Of a stretch of 63,677 nucleotides of DNA, positions 6,763 to 13,521 are shown one piece after another; position 1 is the first letter of the stretch, and each line of letters begins with the position of its first letter. The notes under the pieces are model-generated. The model made no database searches. It was not told the DNA's origin and was given only the letters and a program-made list of their open reading frames with translations. Made by a program: the position numbers and the translations under genes. Source of the DNA: a virus; the IMG/VR virus record IMGVR_UViG_3300032883_000356, positions 1-63,677 of that record. One strand, written 5' to 3'.

Positions 6763-7404
6763 CTACCCCTGGTCGCACCCGGGGTCTAATGGTTCGACCT
6801 TAGCAACTGTTGATTCTGTTGAGTTTAACAAATCATGGCCTAAATAAGGGTCGCTTTCACCCGGCGTAATTTTTTTCGACCCTAAATTTAGGGGTTCGAC
6901 CGTATTACTGTAACTTGAACTCTTTCCAACAGTTAAGATAATCGTGCCTTGCGCCTTACGGAATTGTCTATTACGCTTTACGGTTTCGTTAATACGCTTT
7001 AATTTTACACCAAGAACAGTGGCTAGCTTTTCAGGTGTCATCCTTCCATCTTTTTTAAGTGCCATTTCCATTTTACAACCGAGAGTGATAACCCCTCGGC
7101 GTGTTTTTGACTTTTCCGTACCAGTATAGGCTTCTACCATGATATCAGTTTTTGTTCTAAGTGACATAATTATAGGCTTACCACTCCCCCCACGCTCCAG
7201 ATATTCAGCCATAGCGCGAAGAAGTGTAGGGTTGTCGCCAGCAAGTCCCAACCCAACATTACACCTACCACATAAAAGGCCTCTTACCTTACCATTAATG
7301 TGGTCATGATCCATAGCTAATCTTCTTCGTAAACCTTGAACATCTCCGCATATGGCGCACTTACCATCCTGCAATGCTAAAGTCCGTTCGTAATCAACTT
7401 CCAT
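6763..7404 (-). CDS. EndoVII-type HNH endonuclease fused to a primase-like winged helix
   Basis: Residues 1-70 form a recombination endonuclease VII domain: zinc cysteines in CAICG and GLLCGRCN, and the catalytic DHDH (MDHDHINGK). Residues about 105-150 (MEMALKKDGRMTPEKLATVLG... RINETVKRNRQF) closely match the last 60 residues of the neighbouring primase (REALKKGPMPAKNLAIIVG... RVNETAKRQNKL). The rest is a low-complexity tail. The gene overlaps the end of the primase gene by 11 bases. EndoVII proteins resolve branched DNA, and free-standing copies behave as homing endonucleases. This copy looks like an insertion or duplication that captured the primase C-terminal DNA-binding module. Confidence 0.85.
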   Translation of the reverse strand: MEVDYERTLALQDGKCAICGDVQGLRRRLAMDHDHINGKVRGLLCGRCNVGLGLAGDNPTLLRAMAEYLERGGSGKPIIMSLRTKTDIMVEAYTGTEKSKTRRGVITLGCKMEMALKKDGRMTPEKLATVLGVKLKRINETVKRNRQFRKAQGTIILTVGKSSSYSNTVEPLNLGSKKITPGESDPYLGHDLLNSTESTVAKVEPLDPGCDQG

Positions 7405-9610
7405 ACGGTAATCCCCTATAAAGATTTGCTATTTCGCCGCTCTTTTCTATAACAAATAACTTATTTTGACGCTTTGCTGTCTCGTTAACTCGCTTGATTG
7501 ATGCGCCAACTATAATTGCCAGGTTCTTGGCTGGCATCGGACCCTTCTTTAGTGCCTCACGCATTCTTTGCGTCAAAGACATCTTATCGGCAAGCTCCGG
7601 AGTATCTGCTACATTATCATTGGTAAAATACGTTTTAATGTCCGCAAACTCAACCCTGAACGCAGCTGGTCTTTGCAGCCTAGAAAGGTTTGCTTTTCGG
7701 TTAAATAGTCCTAACATTAAAACTTTATCGTTCATGGTATCCTGTGATGCTTTTATGTACCAGGTTGCCCTGGCTCCGTTGTGCCAGAAAGTCGAGCCGA
7801 AGGGCTTCTGATCTGCCCCCTCAGCCTTGCTAACATGGGCAATATGAAGCGATCCACCACCAATCTGACGAGTGGCACGGAAATATTTTCCAGCAACTTC
7901 AGCTGCTTCCGGTGGCCCATCACAAGCAAAGGCAACGGAGTCATAAAAACAATACTCAATGTTTTCATCTCGAACAATTCTTCTTAGGCGATCTACTTCA
8001 TGGACTAGTGGCCTTTCACATCGGGCATATATAATTTTGGGCATCCCACTAGGAAACAAACGTTCTAAGCGATCTCGGTGATCTTCTCCGGCAAGTTCCC
8101 AATCAAACAACGCAACATTAATACCCTCTTCGACCATTAAACCAGCTAGATATAACGCAGTATATGATTTAGCCGCTCCACCATCACCAAAAAATATAAT
8201 AGGGTGCCTACGAGGGATCTCTATACCGGCGATTCTAATTGTGTCGTCTGGGTCCGGACGATCCAGCTCTCTAAGATCAAAACTTGCCGCCCCCCTACGT
8301 TCATCAACTAGAACGCGCTGACAAAATTCCTCAATTATCCCGTTCCAATCTATCCATTCTTCTCTTGCCCCAAAATTTGTTCTACCCCCAAGGATTTTTG
8401 CCCTGTCAGAACGTGCTCGGGCAGAGCTAAGATTAAAGTCTGCGATAGATAGAGCCCCATCATAAGACTTAATGCCAGGTAGATCACATCGAACACACAG
8501 TTCACCAACTAGTTCATTGCTATCCCTACGTAGCCTGTCTACTTCGATTGAAATCTTATATTCGGGAACGATTAGCTTATACATCCCCTCACAGTTTAAG
8601 TTAAACGAATGATGGGGGGAAGGTCCCTCTTGCTGGATTGCTAACCGTTCTTCCTGTTCTTCGGTCAATACTCCTGGGAAGTTATCAATAGTTTGATCTG
8701 TAAACTCAATTGGTTCAATATATTCTGGAATATTTACATTATCCCAGTCACTTTCCTTGCCATTGAGAAGATAACCGCGATCCCCAGCTTGCTTATCCGC
8801 CGACTCTATTTTATGATGAAGTTCTTTGTCAGTCCATGGAGGATTACATTTCTTATTCCATTCAGCAAGTAGGACATAGGACTCCGACCTGCCCATGTTA
8901 AATCCAAGGACTAAAATACAAGCAGTTTTAAATGTTTGATTGTGTCCAGCTTCACCGCTTACGGCACCGGGTACACGGTCAAGATAACGGCGGGCTCGCT
9001 CAATTATTGAAGAACGGCTGGTTTTATCCGGTGTGGGTTCCCTTCCGGCTCCATCAATTTTGAAGAAAAAATCATATAGTTCGTTTAATTCTTCTTGGCG
9101 AGACTCTGGTACCGGCGATAGGCCACCAAGACGTTGACCGGTAACACAAAAATAGCGTCCGTGATCGTACGCCTCACATCCTGCAGTCTTACCTTTTATG
9201 GGTGGTTGATTTCTTAGTTTTACATTCTTACCATTACCAAATGGAAACTTTGCCCTAACCCAAATCTTTATGCCGCAGCCACTTGGGCTTACCTCAGAGT
9301 AGCTATTGAGCTTTTTAATCCAAGGCTTAGCCCATTCGGACGTAGCTTTCGTATCAGGGTCCAGGCAAGAGTCCAGATCCACCCCGGTAAAAGGATCTCC
9401 TTCAGAAAACACGTATCCTAATCCGGAGAATTTTTCTACGACCGCTTCGCATTCATCAAACGAAGACCAGGTTGAGGGATCATCAGTCTTGGCTGTAATA
9501 CCACTTGGTTGGAACGGGACTTTTACGTCCCTACCGCCCTTTTGTATAACCTTCCATACTATCCACTGGTTGCGGTCCTTCAACTCCGATGGTACGGATT
9601 CAAAAGACAT
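7394..9610 (-). CDS. Primase-helicase: PrimPol, PriCT and RepA/AAA-type ATPase domains
   Basis: The protein has 738 residues. An N-terminal PrimPol domain has the catalytic D-x-D at Asp78/Asp80 (GVDLDS) and the downstream VSPSGCGIKIW motif near 107-117. A PriCT-like segment (NQTFKTACILVLGFN, WTDKELHHKI) follows around 225-275. A RecA-like ATPase has Walker A FFGDGGAAKS near 474-482 and a Walker-B-like FYDSVAF near 557. It ends in a winged-helix-like module at about 678-720. This combines primer synthesis and helicase activity at the phage fork. No DNA polymerase gene is visible in the window, so the phage may use the host polymerase or carry one elsewhere. Confidence 0.85.
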   Translation of the reverse strand: MSFESVPSELKDRNQWIVWKVIQKGGRDVKVPFQPSGITAKTDDPSTWSSFDECEAVVEKFSGLGYVFSEGDPFTGVDLDSCLDPDTKATSEWAKPWIKKLNSYSEVSPSGCGIKIWVRAKFPFGNGKNVKLRNQPPIKGKTAGCEAYDHGRYFCVTGQRLGGLSPVPESRQEELNELYDFFFKIDGAGREPTPDKTSRSSIIERARRYLDRVPGAVSGEAGHNQTFKTACILVLGFNMGRSESYVLLAEWNKKCNPPWTDKELHHKIESADKQAGDRGYLLNGKESDWDNVNIPEYIEPIEFTDQTIDNFPGVLTEEQEERLAIQQEGPSPHHSFNLNCEGMYKLIVPEYKISIEVDRLRRDSNELVGELCVRCDLPGIKSYDGALSIADFNLSSARARSDRAKILGGRTNFGAREEWIDWNGIIEEFCQRVLVDERRGAASFDLRELDRPDPDDTIRIAGIEIPRRHPIIFFGDGGAAKSYTALYLAGLMVEEGINVALFDWELAGEDHRDRLERLFPSGMPKIIYARCERPLVHEVDRLRRIVRDENIEYCFYDSVAFACDGPPEAAEVAGKYFRATRQIGGGSLHIAHVSKAEGADQKPFGSTFWHNGARATWYIKASQDTMNDKVLMLGLFNRKANLSRLQRPAAFRVEFADIKTYFTNDNVADTPELADKMSLTQRMREALKKGPMPAKNLAIIVGASIKRVNETAKRQNKLFVIEKSGEIANLYRGLPYGS

Positions 9611-9611
9611 T

Positions 9612-10046
9612 TTAGGTCCAATCTACATCTTTTACCGGCACTTCGGGCTCAGTTGGCTTCTTACGGGTCCGTATTTTTTTAACGGCTGGGGCCGGTACCG
9701 GAATTGACTGTACTTGCTGAACCCCAGCCGCAGGTTGCAGATTTACTTCGAGTTTTTCTACCTTATCACAAACTTGAAAGTTTGTCAAGCAAGTCTTTAA
9801 GTACGGCATTGTACAGATTTTTATCTCTATACAAGCAGCAACAGAACACACAATCGCTAACGGGTCCCCGCGACAATCCCATATTTCCTTTATGGCCTTA
9901 CGACCTTGCCCCTTACGTACAAATCCTTTTCTTTCGAGTACTTTAGGAAGATACTTTTCTAAATCGGCTTTACATAAAGAGTCTGCCGGGGCAACACTAC
10001 CGCTTACCGCTTGCCATATTTTCATCGATTCTTCGGTTGAAATCAT
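9612..10046 (-). CDS. Hypothetical protein next to the primase
   Basis: A 144-residue protein with an N-terminal segment (KADLEKYLPKVLERKGFVRK) that could be a small helical domain and a Pro/Ala/Lys-rich tail (PVPAPAVKKIRTRKKP) resembling a flexible linker to a short acidic-aromatic end (KDVDWT). It ends one base before the primase gene starts, so the two are probably co-translated. I do not recognise a family. A primase accessory or loader is an inference from position only. Confidence 0.5.
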   Translation of the reverse strand: MISTEESMKIWQAVSGSVAPADSLCKADLEKYLPKVLERKGFVRKGQGRKAIKEIWDCRGDPLAIVCSVAACIEIKICTMPYLKTCLTNFQVCDKVEKLEVNLQPAAGVQQVQSIPVPAPAVKKIRTRKKPTEPEVPVKDVDWT

Positions 10047-10272
10047 TACCTTCTCCTATAGTATTAAGAGGCTGAAGAAGAAACTCAATATTTTTTGCAT
10101 TCCACACTTGGAATTTTTTGAATGATACAATACAGGCTTGCAATTGTTCTTTGGTCCATTCCATATGTGGACATCCCACTTCATGATACCAATTAGTTGG
10201 ATGGAACCTACAATTCCAAATGATATCTTCCTTTTTAATGCTATCTATTTCTTCCTGGTAATTCCTTGTCAT
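9997..10272 (-). CDS. Small hypothetical protein
   Basis: A 91-residue protein with a Cys/His-rich stretch, CRFHPTNWYHEVGCPH, that could bind zinc. It overlaps the HNH gene by 4 bases and the next gene by 50. GAGG lies before the ATG. No family is recognised. Confidence 0.5.
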   Translation of the reverse strand: MTRNYQEEIDSIKKEDIIWNCRFHPTNWYHEVGCPHMEWTKEQLQACIVSFKKFQVWNAKNIEFLLQPLNTIGEGNDFNRRIDENMASGKR

Positions 10273-10514
10273 TTCCAGTACCTCGATTTACTCTTAGCTA
10301 CATTATCTTTTTGCTCATGACAATCTGCGCATAAACCTTGAGCGTTGGATTCTTCATCACCACCAAGTTGGCTTCTTTTCCTGATATGATCACGGGTAAG
10401 CGGTTTTAGTCTTCCACATTTAGCACAACGCCAACCCTGTCGTTCAAATATCTCAAGAGATTGCTTTTTGTATTCCTGTTCTGAAAGCTTTACTCTAATT
10501 GTCTTTGGTTCCAA
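10269..10514 (-). CDS. HNH endonuclease
   Basis: The compact HNH fold is complete: CAKCGRLKPLTRDHI (first zinc pair and the metal-binding DH), then NAQGLCADCHEQK with the second zinc pair and the final H. Start choice is uncertain. TTG at 10514 is preceded by GAGAGG; an upstream TTG at 10538 is also open. Both overlap the end of the preceding gene. Small HNH proteins beside phage replication genes may be homing nucleases or packaging partners of terminase. Terminase is far away here, so homing is more likely. Confidence 0.75.
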   Translation of the reverse strand: MEPKTIRVKLSEQEYKKQSLEIFERQGWRCAKCGRLKPLTRDHIRKRSQLGGDEESNAQGLCADCHEQKDNVAKSKSRYWK

Positions 10515-11259
10515 TATTCCTCTCGATCCCGGCAGCAATTATCCCTATAAGCATTTCAGAAGTATTTATCTGTGAGAAATCCAACTGTTGGACTAACCCT
10601 TGAATTGTGGACATAATATAAGAATTCTTACCAATAACATGTCCGGTACCGTCGTCCGCAAATTGACTTAAATAATTAGCACAGACCAACTCAAGACAGT
10701 ATCCAAGACCTTTTTCGCTTCCGACTGACTTTGCCATAGTTTCAAGGGCCATATTAACTGTATGGATTGCATCGCCAAATATCCTAAATGTAATAAAGTG
10801 GTCTTCTTGTGTAGGGTTCTGTGCTTTTTCTTTCTTGTTTAAATAGCAACGAATTCTTCTGCGAAAGGCATTCTTGTCATCTGTTTTGGCGCGTTCTACC
10901 CATTCTTGTGGTATTGTACCATCGAAATGAACATGAAGTCTAGTTAAATCTTCGGCCTTGCTACTTCCCATCTCTTCAATTAACTTACGATCATAAAACT
11001 GAAGATTGGTTCCTATTCGGATAAGACGATAATATTGAGCCCTGGACTGAGGAAATATTTTTTCGATATATTCATGTTCTGACTTATATCCTCGGGTTGT
11101 CCAGTATGCCCCTTTCTTCGCTTCCGTCAACAGGAACGCTAGGGACATGAACCCTCTTTCGGCCTTTGTTACTGCCCCTACCGATTCCTCCAGTATTTGG
11201 TCTATTCTTTCTAGGACCTGTTTTGCGACATCTTGATTTACTTTGATTATCTCTTGCAT
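10495..11259 (-). CDS. Hypothetical DNA-binding-like protein
   Basis: A 254-residue protein. The N-terminal part has WTTRGYKSEHEYIEKIF followed by QSRAQYYRLIRIG, which reads like a helix-turn-helix of the kind found in ParB-like or DUF3102-like phage proteins. The remainder is helical without known motifs. The start is well supported by AAGGA six bases upstream of ATG 11259. Its first 176 bases are overlapped by the preceding gene. A role in replication or regulation is an inference from position between ssb and the primase. Confidence 0.55.
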   Translation of the reverse strand: MQEIIKVNQDVAKQVLERIDQILEESVGAVTKAERGFMSLAFLLTEAKKGAYWTTRGYKSEHEYIEKIFPQSRAQYYRLIRIGTNLQFYDRKLIEEMGSSKAEDLTRLHVHFDGTIPQEWVERAKTDDKNAFRRRIRCYLNKKEKAQNPTQEDHFITFRIFGDAIHTVNMALETMAKSVGSEKGLGYCLELVCANYLSQFADDGTGHVIGKNSYIMSTIQGLVQQLDFSQINTSEMLIGIIAAGIERNIGTKDN

Positions 11260-11599
11260 TTTCTATCCTTAACAAATCAAATCCGGGTGGCACCATTGGT
11301 TGCCCGCTTCGTAATCTTTCTAAACTTTCCGGATCATCTAAAAATCCAAACAGCGGGTCGCCCACTTTGCCTTGCGATTTCCATAATAGTAAGAGTAGCC
11401 TTGCAGCCGTTAGATTAATACTTAACAGTGAACATACTTTGGGCAGGAGAGATTCACCAACACCAAACAGTGTTGATACTGCAGATGCTCTTATTCTTTT
11501 GCTTATATGCGGGGCTAGGTAATCCAGCTCGGCACGACGCAATAAATTAATTACAAGACGTAGCACCGCTACATCTATTTTGGGGCTAACTTGTTGCAT
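11084..11599 (-). CDS. Hypothetical helical protein with overprinted basic tail
   Basis: The first 115 residues are leucine-rich and helical (VLRLVINLLRRAELDYL, LTAARLLLLLWKSQG). The last 58 residues are basic and low in complexity (KSRCRKTGPRKNRPNTGGIG) and lie entirely inside the start of the next gene in another frame. Either the tail is read over a true coding sequence by chance, or a base change removed the original stop. No strong ribosome-binding site is visible, but the ssb stop lies 10 bases downstream. Function unknown. Confidence 0.45.
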   Translation of the reverse strand: MQQVSPKIDVAVLRLVINLLRRAELDYLAPHISKRIRASAVSTLFGVGESLLPKVCSLLSINLTAARLLLLLWKSQGKVGDPLFGFLDDPESLERLRSGQPMVPPGFDLLRIENARDNQSKSRCRKTGPRKNRPNTGGIGRGSNKGRKRVHVPSVPVDGSEERGILDNPRI

Positions 11600-11608
11600 T
11601 TAAAGCAC

Positions 11609-12025
11609 TTAGAACGGTATATCATCGTCTGTAATACTACCATCATCCACAACCTCAGTTGGTTTTTGGTAAGATGTAGGCGCTGAGGTATCAGAGCGAC
11701 TACCCAGCATTACCATCTGACCGGCAATCACTTCTACAGTCCTACGCTTCCCCCCCTCGTTGTCGGTCCATTCTCGTGTACGAAGGCGACCTTCAATATA
11801 AACCTGCTTGCCTTTCGACAAATACTTTTCGACAATTTCAGCGAGTTTATTCCAGCATACAATATTGTGCCACTCAGTATGCTCTTCTGGGGAACCATCC
11901 TTGTTGTTCCATTTTTCAGTGGTAGCCATACTGAAGGTAGCCACCCTGGAACCGCTAGGGGTAAACTTAACCTCGGGATCTCTCCCTAGATTACCAATCA
12001 ATAAGATTTTGTTTAACGATGCCAT
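11609..12025 (-). CDS. ssb: Single-stranded DNA-binding protein
   Basis: It has the full bacterial SSB pattern: an N-terminal OB fold starting LNKILLIGNLGRDPE, the WHNIVCWNKLAEIVEKYL core, GKQVYIEGRLRTREW, and an acidic C-terminal tip ending DDDIPF that recruits partner proteins. Length 138 is normal. It coats single-stranded DNA during replication and recombination and fits with the neighbouring primase and SbcCD genes. It overlaps the upstream deoxyribosyltransferase-like gene by 35 bases. Confidence 0.96.
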   Translation of the reverse strand: MASLNKILLIGNLGRDPEVKFTPSGSRVATFSMATTEKWNNKDGSPEEHTEWHNIVCWNKLAEIVEKYLSKGKQVYIEGRLRTREWTDNEGGKRRTVEVIAGQMVMLGSRSDTSAPTSYQKPTEVVDDGSITDDDIPF

Positions 12026-12401
12026 GTTTATTTTTTCCTTTCAGTTCATCAATTATATCTTCCAATTTACTAAATAACCTAACACCTGGGGCGCACCTTA
12101 CAATTCCCATTCTGTAATCTTGTCTGGCATCCACCATCCACACAAGTTTACCTTTTCCGAGAGCATATCCGACCTCAAAAGATAGTCCGTAACCGGAGGG
12201 ATTATCCACCTCCATATAGGCAAGAACCATATCGCAACTCTTAATTGTATTACAATCCCACAATGAATACTCTACGGGATGTCTGTATGAATGAGTTCTA
12301 GGATCTAAAAAAATATGTTTCGGGCATGAACACATAACAATGTTTTGCCATGGTTCACATTCACCGTGTTGTTTCATTCCACCAGATAGATAGATTATCA
12401 T
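11991..12401 (-). CDS. Nucleoside 2-deoxyribosyltransferase-like protein
   Basis: The N-terminal strand IIYLSGGM, the SCDMVLAYME segment with Asp57, and GYGLSFEVGYALGKGK with Glu76 follow the order seen in the nucleoside deoxyribosyltransferase family, where the Glu is the nucleophile. Such enzymes exchange bases on deoxyribose or hydrolyse deoxynucleotides (DNPH1-type). Length 136 is normal. The ATG at 12401 follows an AAGGAGG. It overlaps ssb downstream and the next gene upstream. A related DUF4406 assignment is possible. Confidence 0.65.
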   Translation of the reverse strand: MIIYLSGGMKQHGECEPWQNIVMCSCPKHIFLDPRTHSYRHPVEYSLWDCNTIKSCDMVLAYMEVDNPSGYGLSFEVGYALGKGKLVWMVDARQDYRMGIVRCAPGVRLFSKLEDIIDELKGKNKHGIVKQNLIDW

Positions 12402-12646
12402 TTTACCTCCTTACACCATTCTTTTGCCAATGGTCCCATAATAGAAGAAAAGTGATTGCAACAGACATATTGAGTTAGGTTATGTCTAAATATTTTTGGT
12501 GACTCTTCGAAAATTTCATTAAACTCTTCACCAACTTTATGGGTTGCTGGATTGAGTTTATTTTCACGAAAACACATTCCACATATTTCACCTTCAGCCG
12601 AAGGTGGTGTATAGTGCTTTATAAATTTTTTACGTATAGGCCACAT
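12398..12646 (-). CDS. Small hypothetical Cys-containing protein
   Basis: An 82-residue protein with CGMCF near the N-terminus and YVCCNHF near the C-terminus, a spacing that could hold one zinc ion. AAAGGAA precedes the ATG. It overlaps both neighbours by a few bases, as in a tightly packed operon. Not recognised. Confidence 0.5.
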   Translation of the reverse strand: MWPIRKKFIKHYTPPSAEGEICGMCFRENKLNPATHKVGEEFNEIFEESPKIFRHNLTQYVCCNHFSSIMGPLAKEWCKEVK

Positions 12647-12861
12647 TCTGTTCCTTTCGTTGATGGATTCTTATGGTGATCTAAATCTAAACAACCTAAG
12701 CAGCGTAACCTTTTTGGAATCTTAACGCCATTTTTTCTATAGGCGGTATGTCCACACTCCAATATCATAAAATAGGCTTTTCGCTTTGTTCCTGGATAAC
12801 GAACAATTGCAGTTCCAAGAACTTGCCGCAGCGGACCACAGAACATCTCTGCCTGCCTCAT
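12619..12861 (-). CDS. Small zinc-finger-like protein
   Basis: An 80-residue protein with LECGHTAYRK followed 12 residues later by LRCLGCLDLDHH, a C-x-H / C-x-x-C set typical of small phage zinc proteins. The start follows AAAGGAG, which is part of a hairpin (12868-12883). Function unknown. Confidence 0.55.
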   Translation of the reverse strand: MRQAEMFCGPLRQVLGTAIVRYPGTKRKAYFMILECGHTAYRKNGVKIPKRLRCLGCLDLDHHKNPSTKGTECGLYVKNL

Positions 12862-12867
12862 TTTATT

Positions 12868-12883
12868 ACTCCTTTGTAGGAGT
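12868..12883 (-). promoter_or_regulatory. Hairpin occluding the ribosome-binding site of 12619-12861
   Basis: ACTCCT and AGGAGT pair over 6 bp with a 4-base loop. The downstream arm is the Shine-Dalgarno sequence of the next gene, so folding would hide it from ribosomes. Confidence 0.45.
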
Positions 12884-12891
12884 AGCCATTA

Positions 12892-12908
12892 ACTAAAATT
12901 ATTTTAGT
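12892..12908. repeat. AT-rich palindrome
   Basis: ACTAAAA and TTTTAGT form a perfect 7-bp inverted repeat around TTA in the gap between the EndoVII gene and the zinc-finger gene. It could be an operator or the AT-rich part of a weak promoter. There is no further evidence. Confidence 0.35.
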
Positions 12909-12933
12909 ATCAGCATTTTCCGTAATTTGCGCT

Positions 12934-13521
12934 TTACCCAACGATGTCACGACCTTCCCTCCCGAGATATTTAGCGGCGGATAACAGAACTACTGGGTTT
13001 TCGCTTGCCAGTCCTATCATTTGATTACATTTACCACAAAGCAGCCCACGTACTTTATTTGTTTTATGATCGTGATCAACATGCGGGCTTTTACTTGTCC
13101 CGGTCCATTTGTTAGTTCCACAAATGGCACATTTTCCACACTGAAGGTCAAAAATCTTCTTAATCCCCTCTACGGAAATGCCATATTTTTTTACAAGAAA
13201 ATCATTCCGGTGTTTGTTATAATAATTTCTAGCATAGAGTTTAAATTTGTCCCTATTATTCTGGTAATATTTTTTGTGATATTCTTTTTCCTCATAGATA
13301 TGTCCCTGATAATAGACCTTTCTGTGCTTTGCATGATAAGCCTTTATCTCAAGTTTGTGTTTTTCGTAATATCTCTTTTGTGCTTTTCTCCGAATAGAAT
13401 TCCAACTATCCCTATTATTGTTCTTTCTATATTCATAATAACACTTACCACTACAGTATTTTTTCCGATAAGGACCCAGGCCGGTTCCACAATTAAGGCA
13501 TACTCTTTTTCTACTCTCCAT
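12934..13521 (-). CDS. EndoVII-family endonuclease, free-standing (homing type)
   Basis: An N-terminal treble-clef (CLNCGTGLG ... YCSGKC) is followed by a Lys/Tyr/His-rich repeat spacer (about 35-115) of the type that precedes EndoVII domains in phage homing endonucleases. The C-terminal EndoVII domain then has CAICG, the catalytic VDHDHKTNK and VRGLLCGKCN, ending in a NPVVLLSAAKYL helix. It sits between two unrelated genes and overlaps the SbcC start by 11 bases, as expected for a mobile intergenic insertion. Confidence 0.9.
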   Translation of the reverse strand: MESRKRVCLNCGTGLGPYRKKYCSGKCYYEYRKNNNRDSWNSIRRKAQKRYYEKHKLEIKAYHAKHRKVYYQGHIYEEKEYHKKYYQNNRDKFKLYARNYYNKHRNDFLVKKYGISVEGIKKIFDLQCGKCAICGTNKWTGTSKSPHVDHDHKTNKVRGLLCGKCNQMIGLASENPVVLLSAAKYLGREGRDIVG

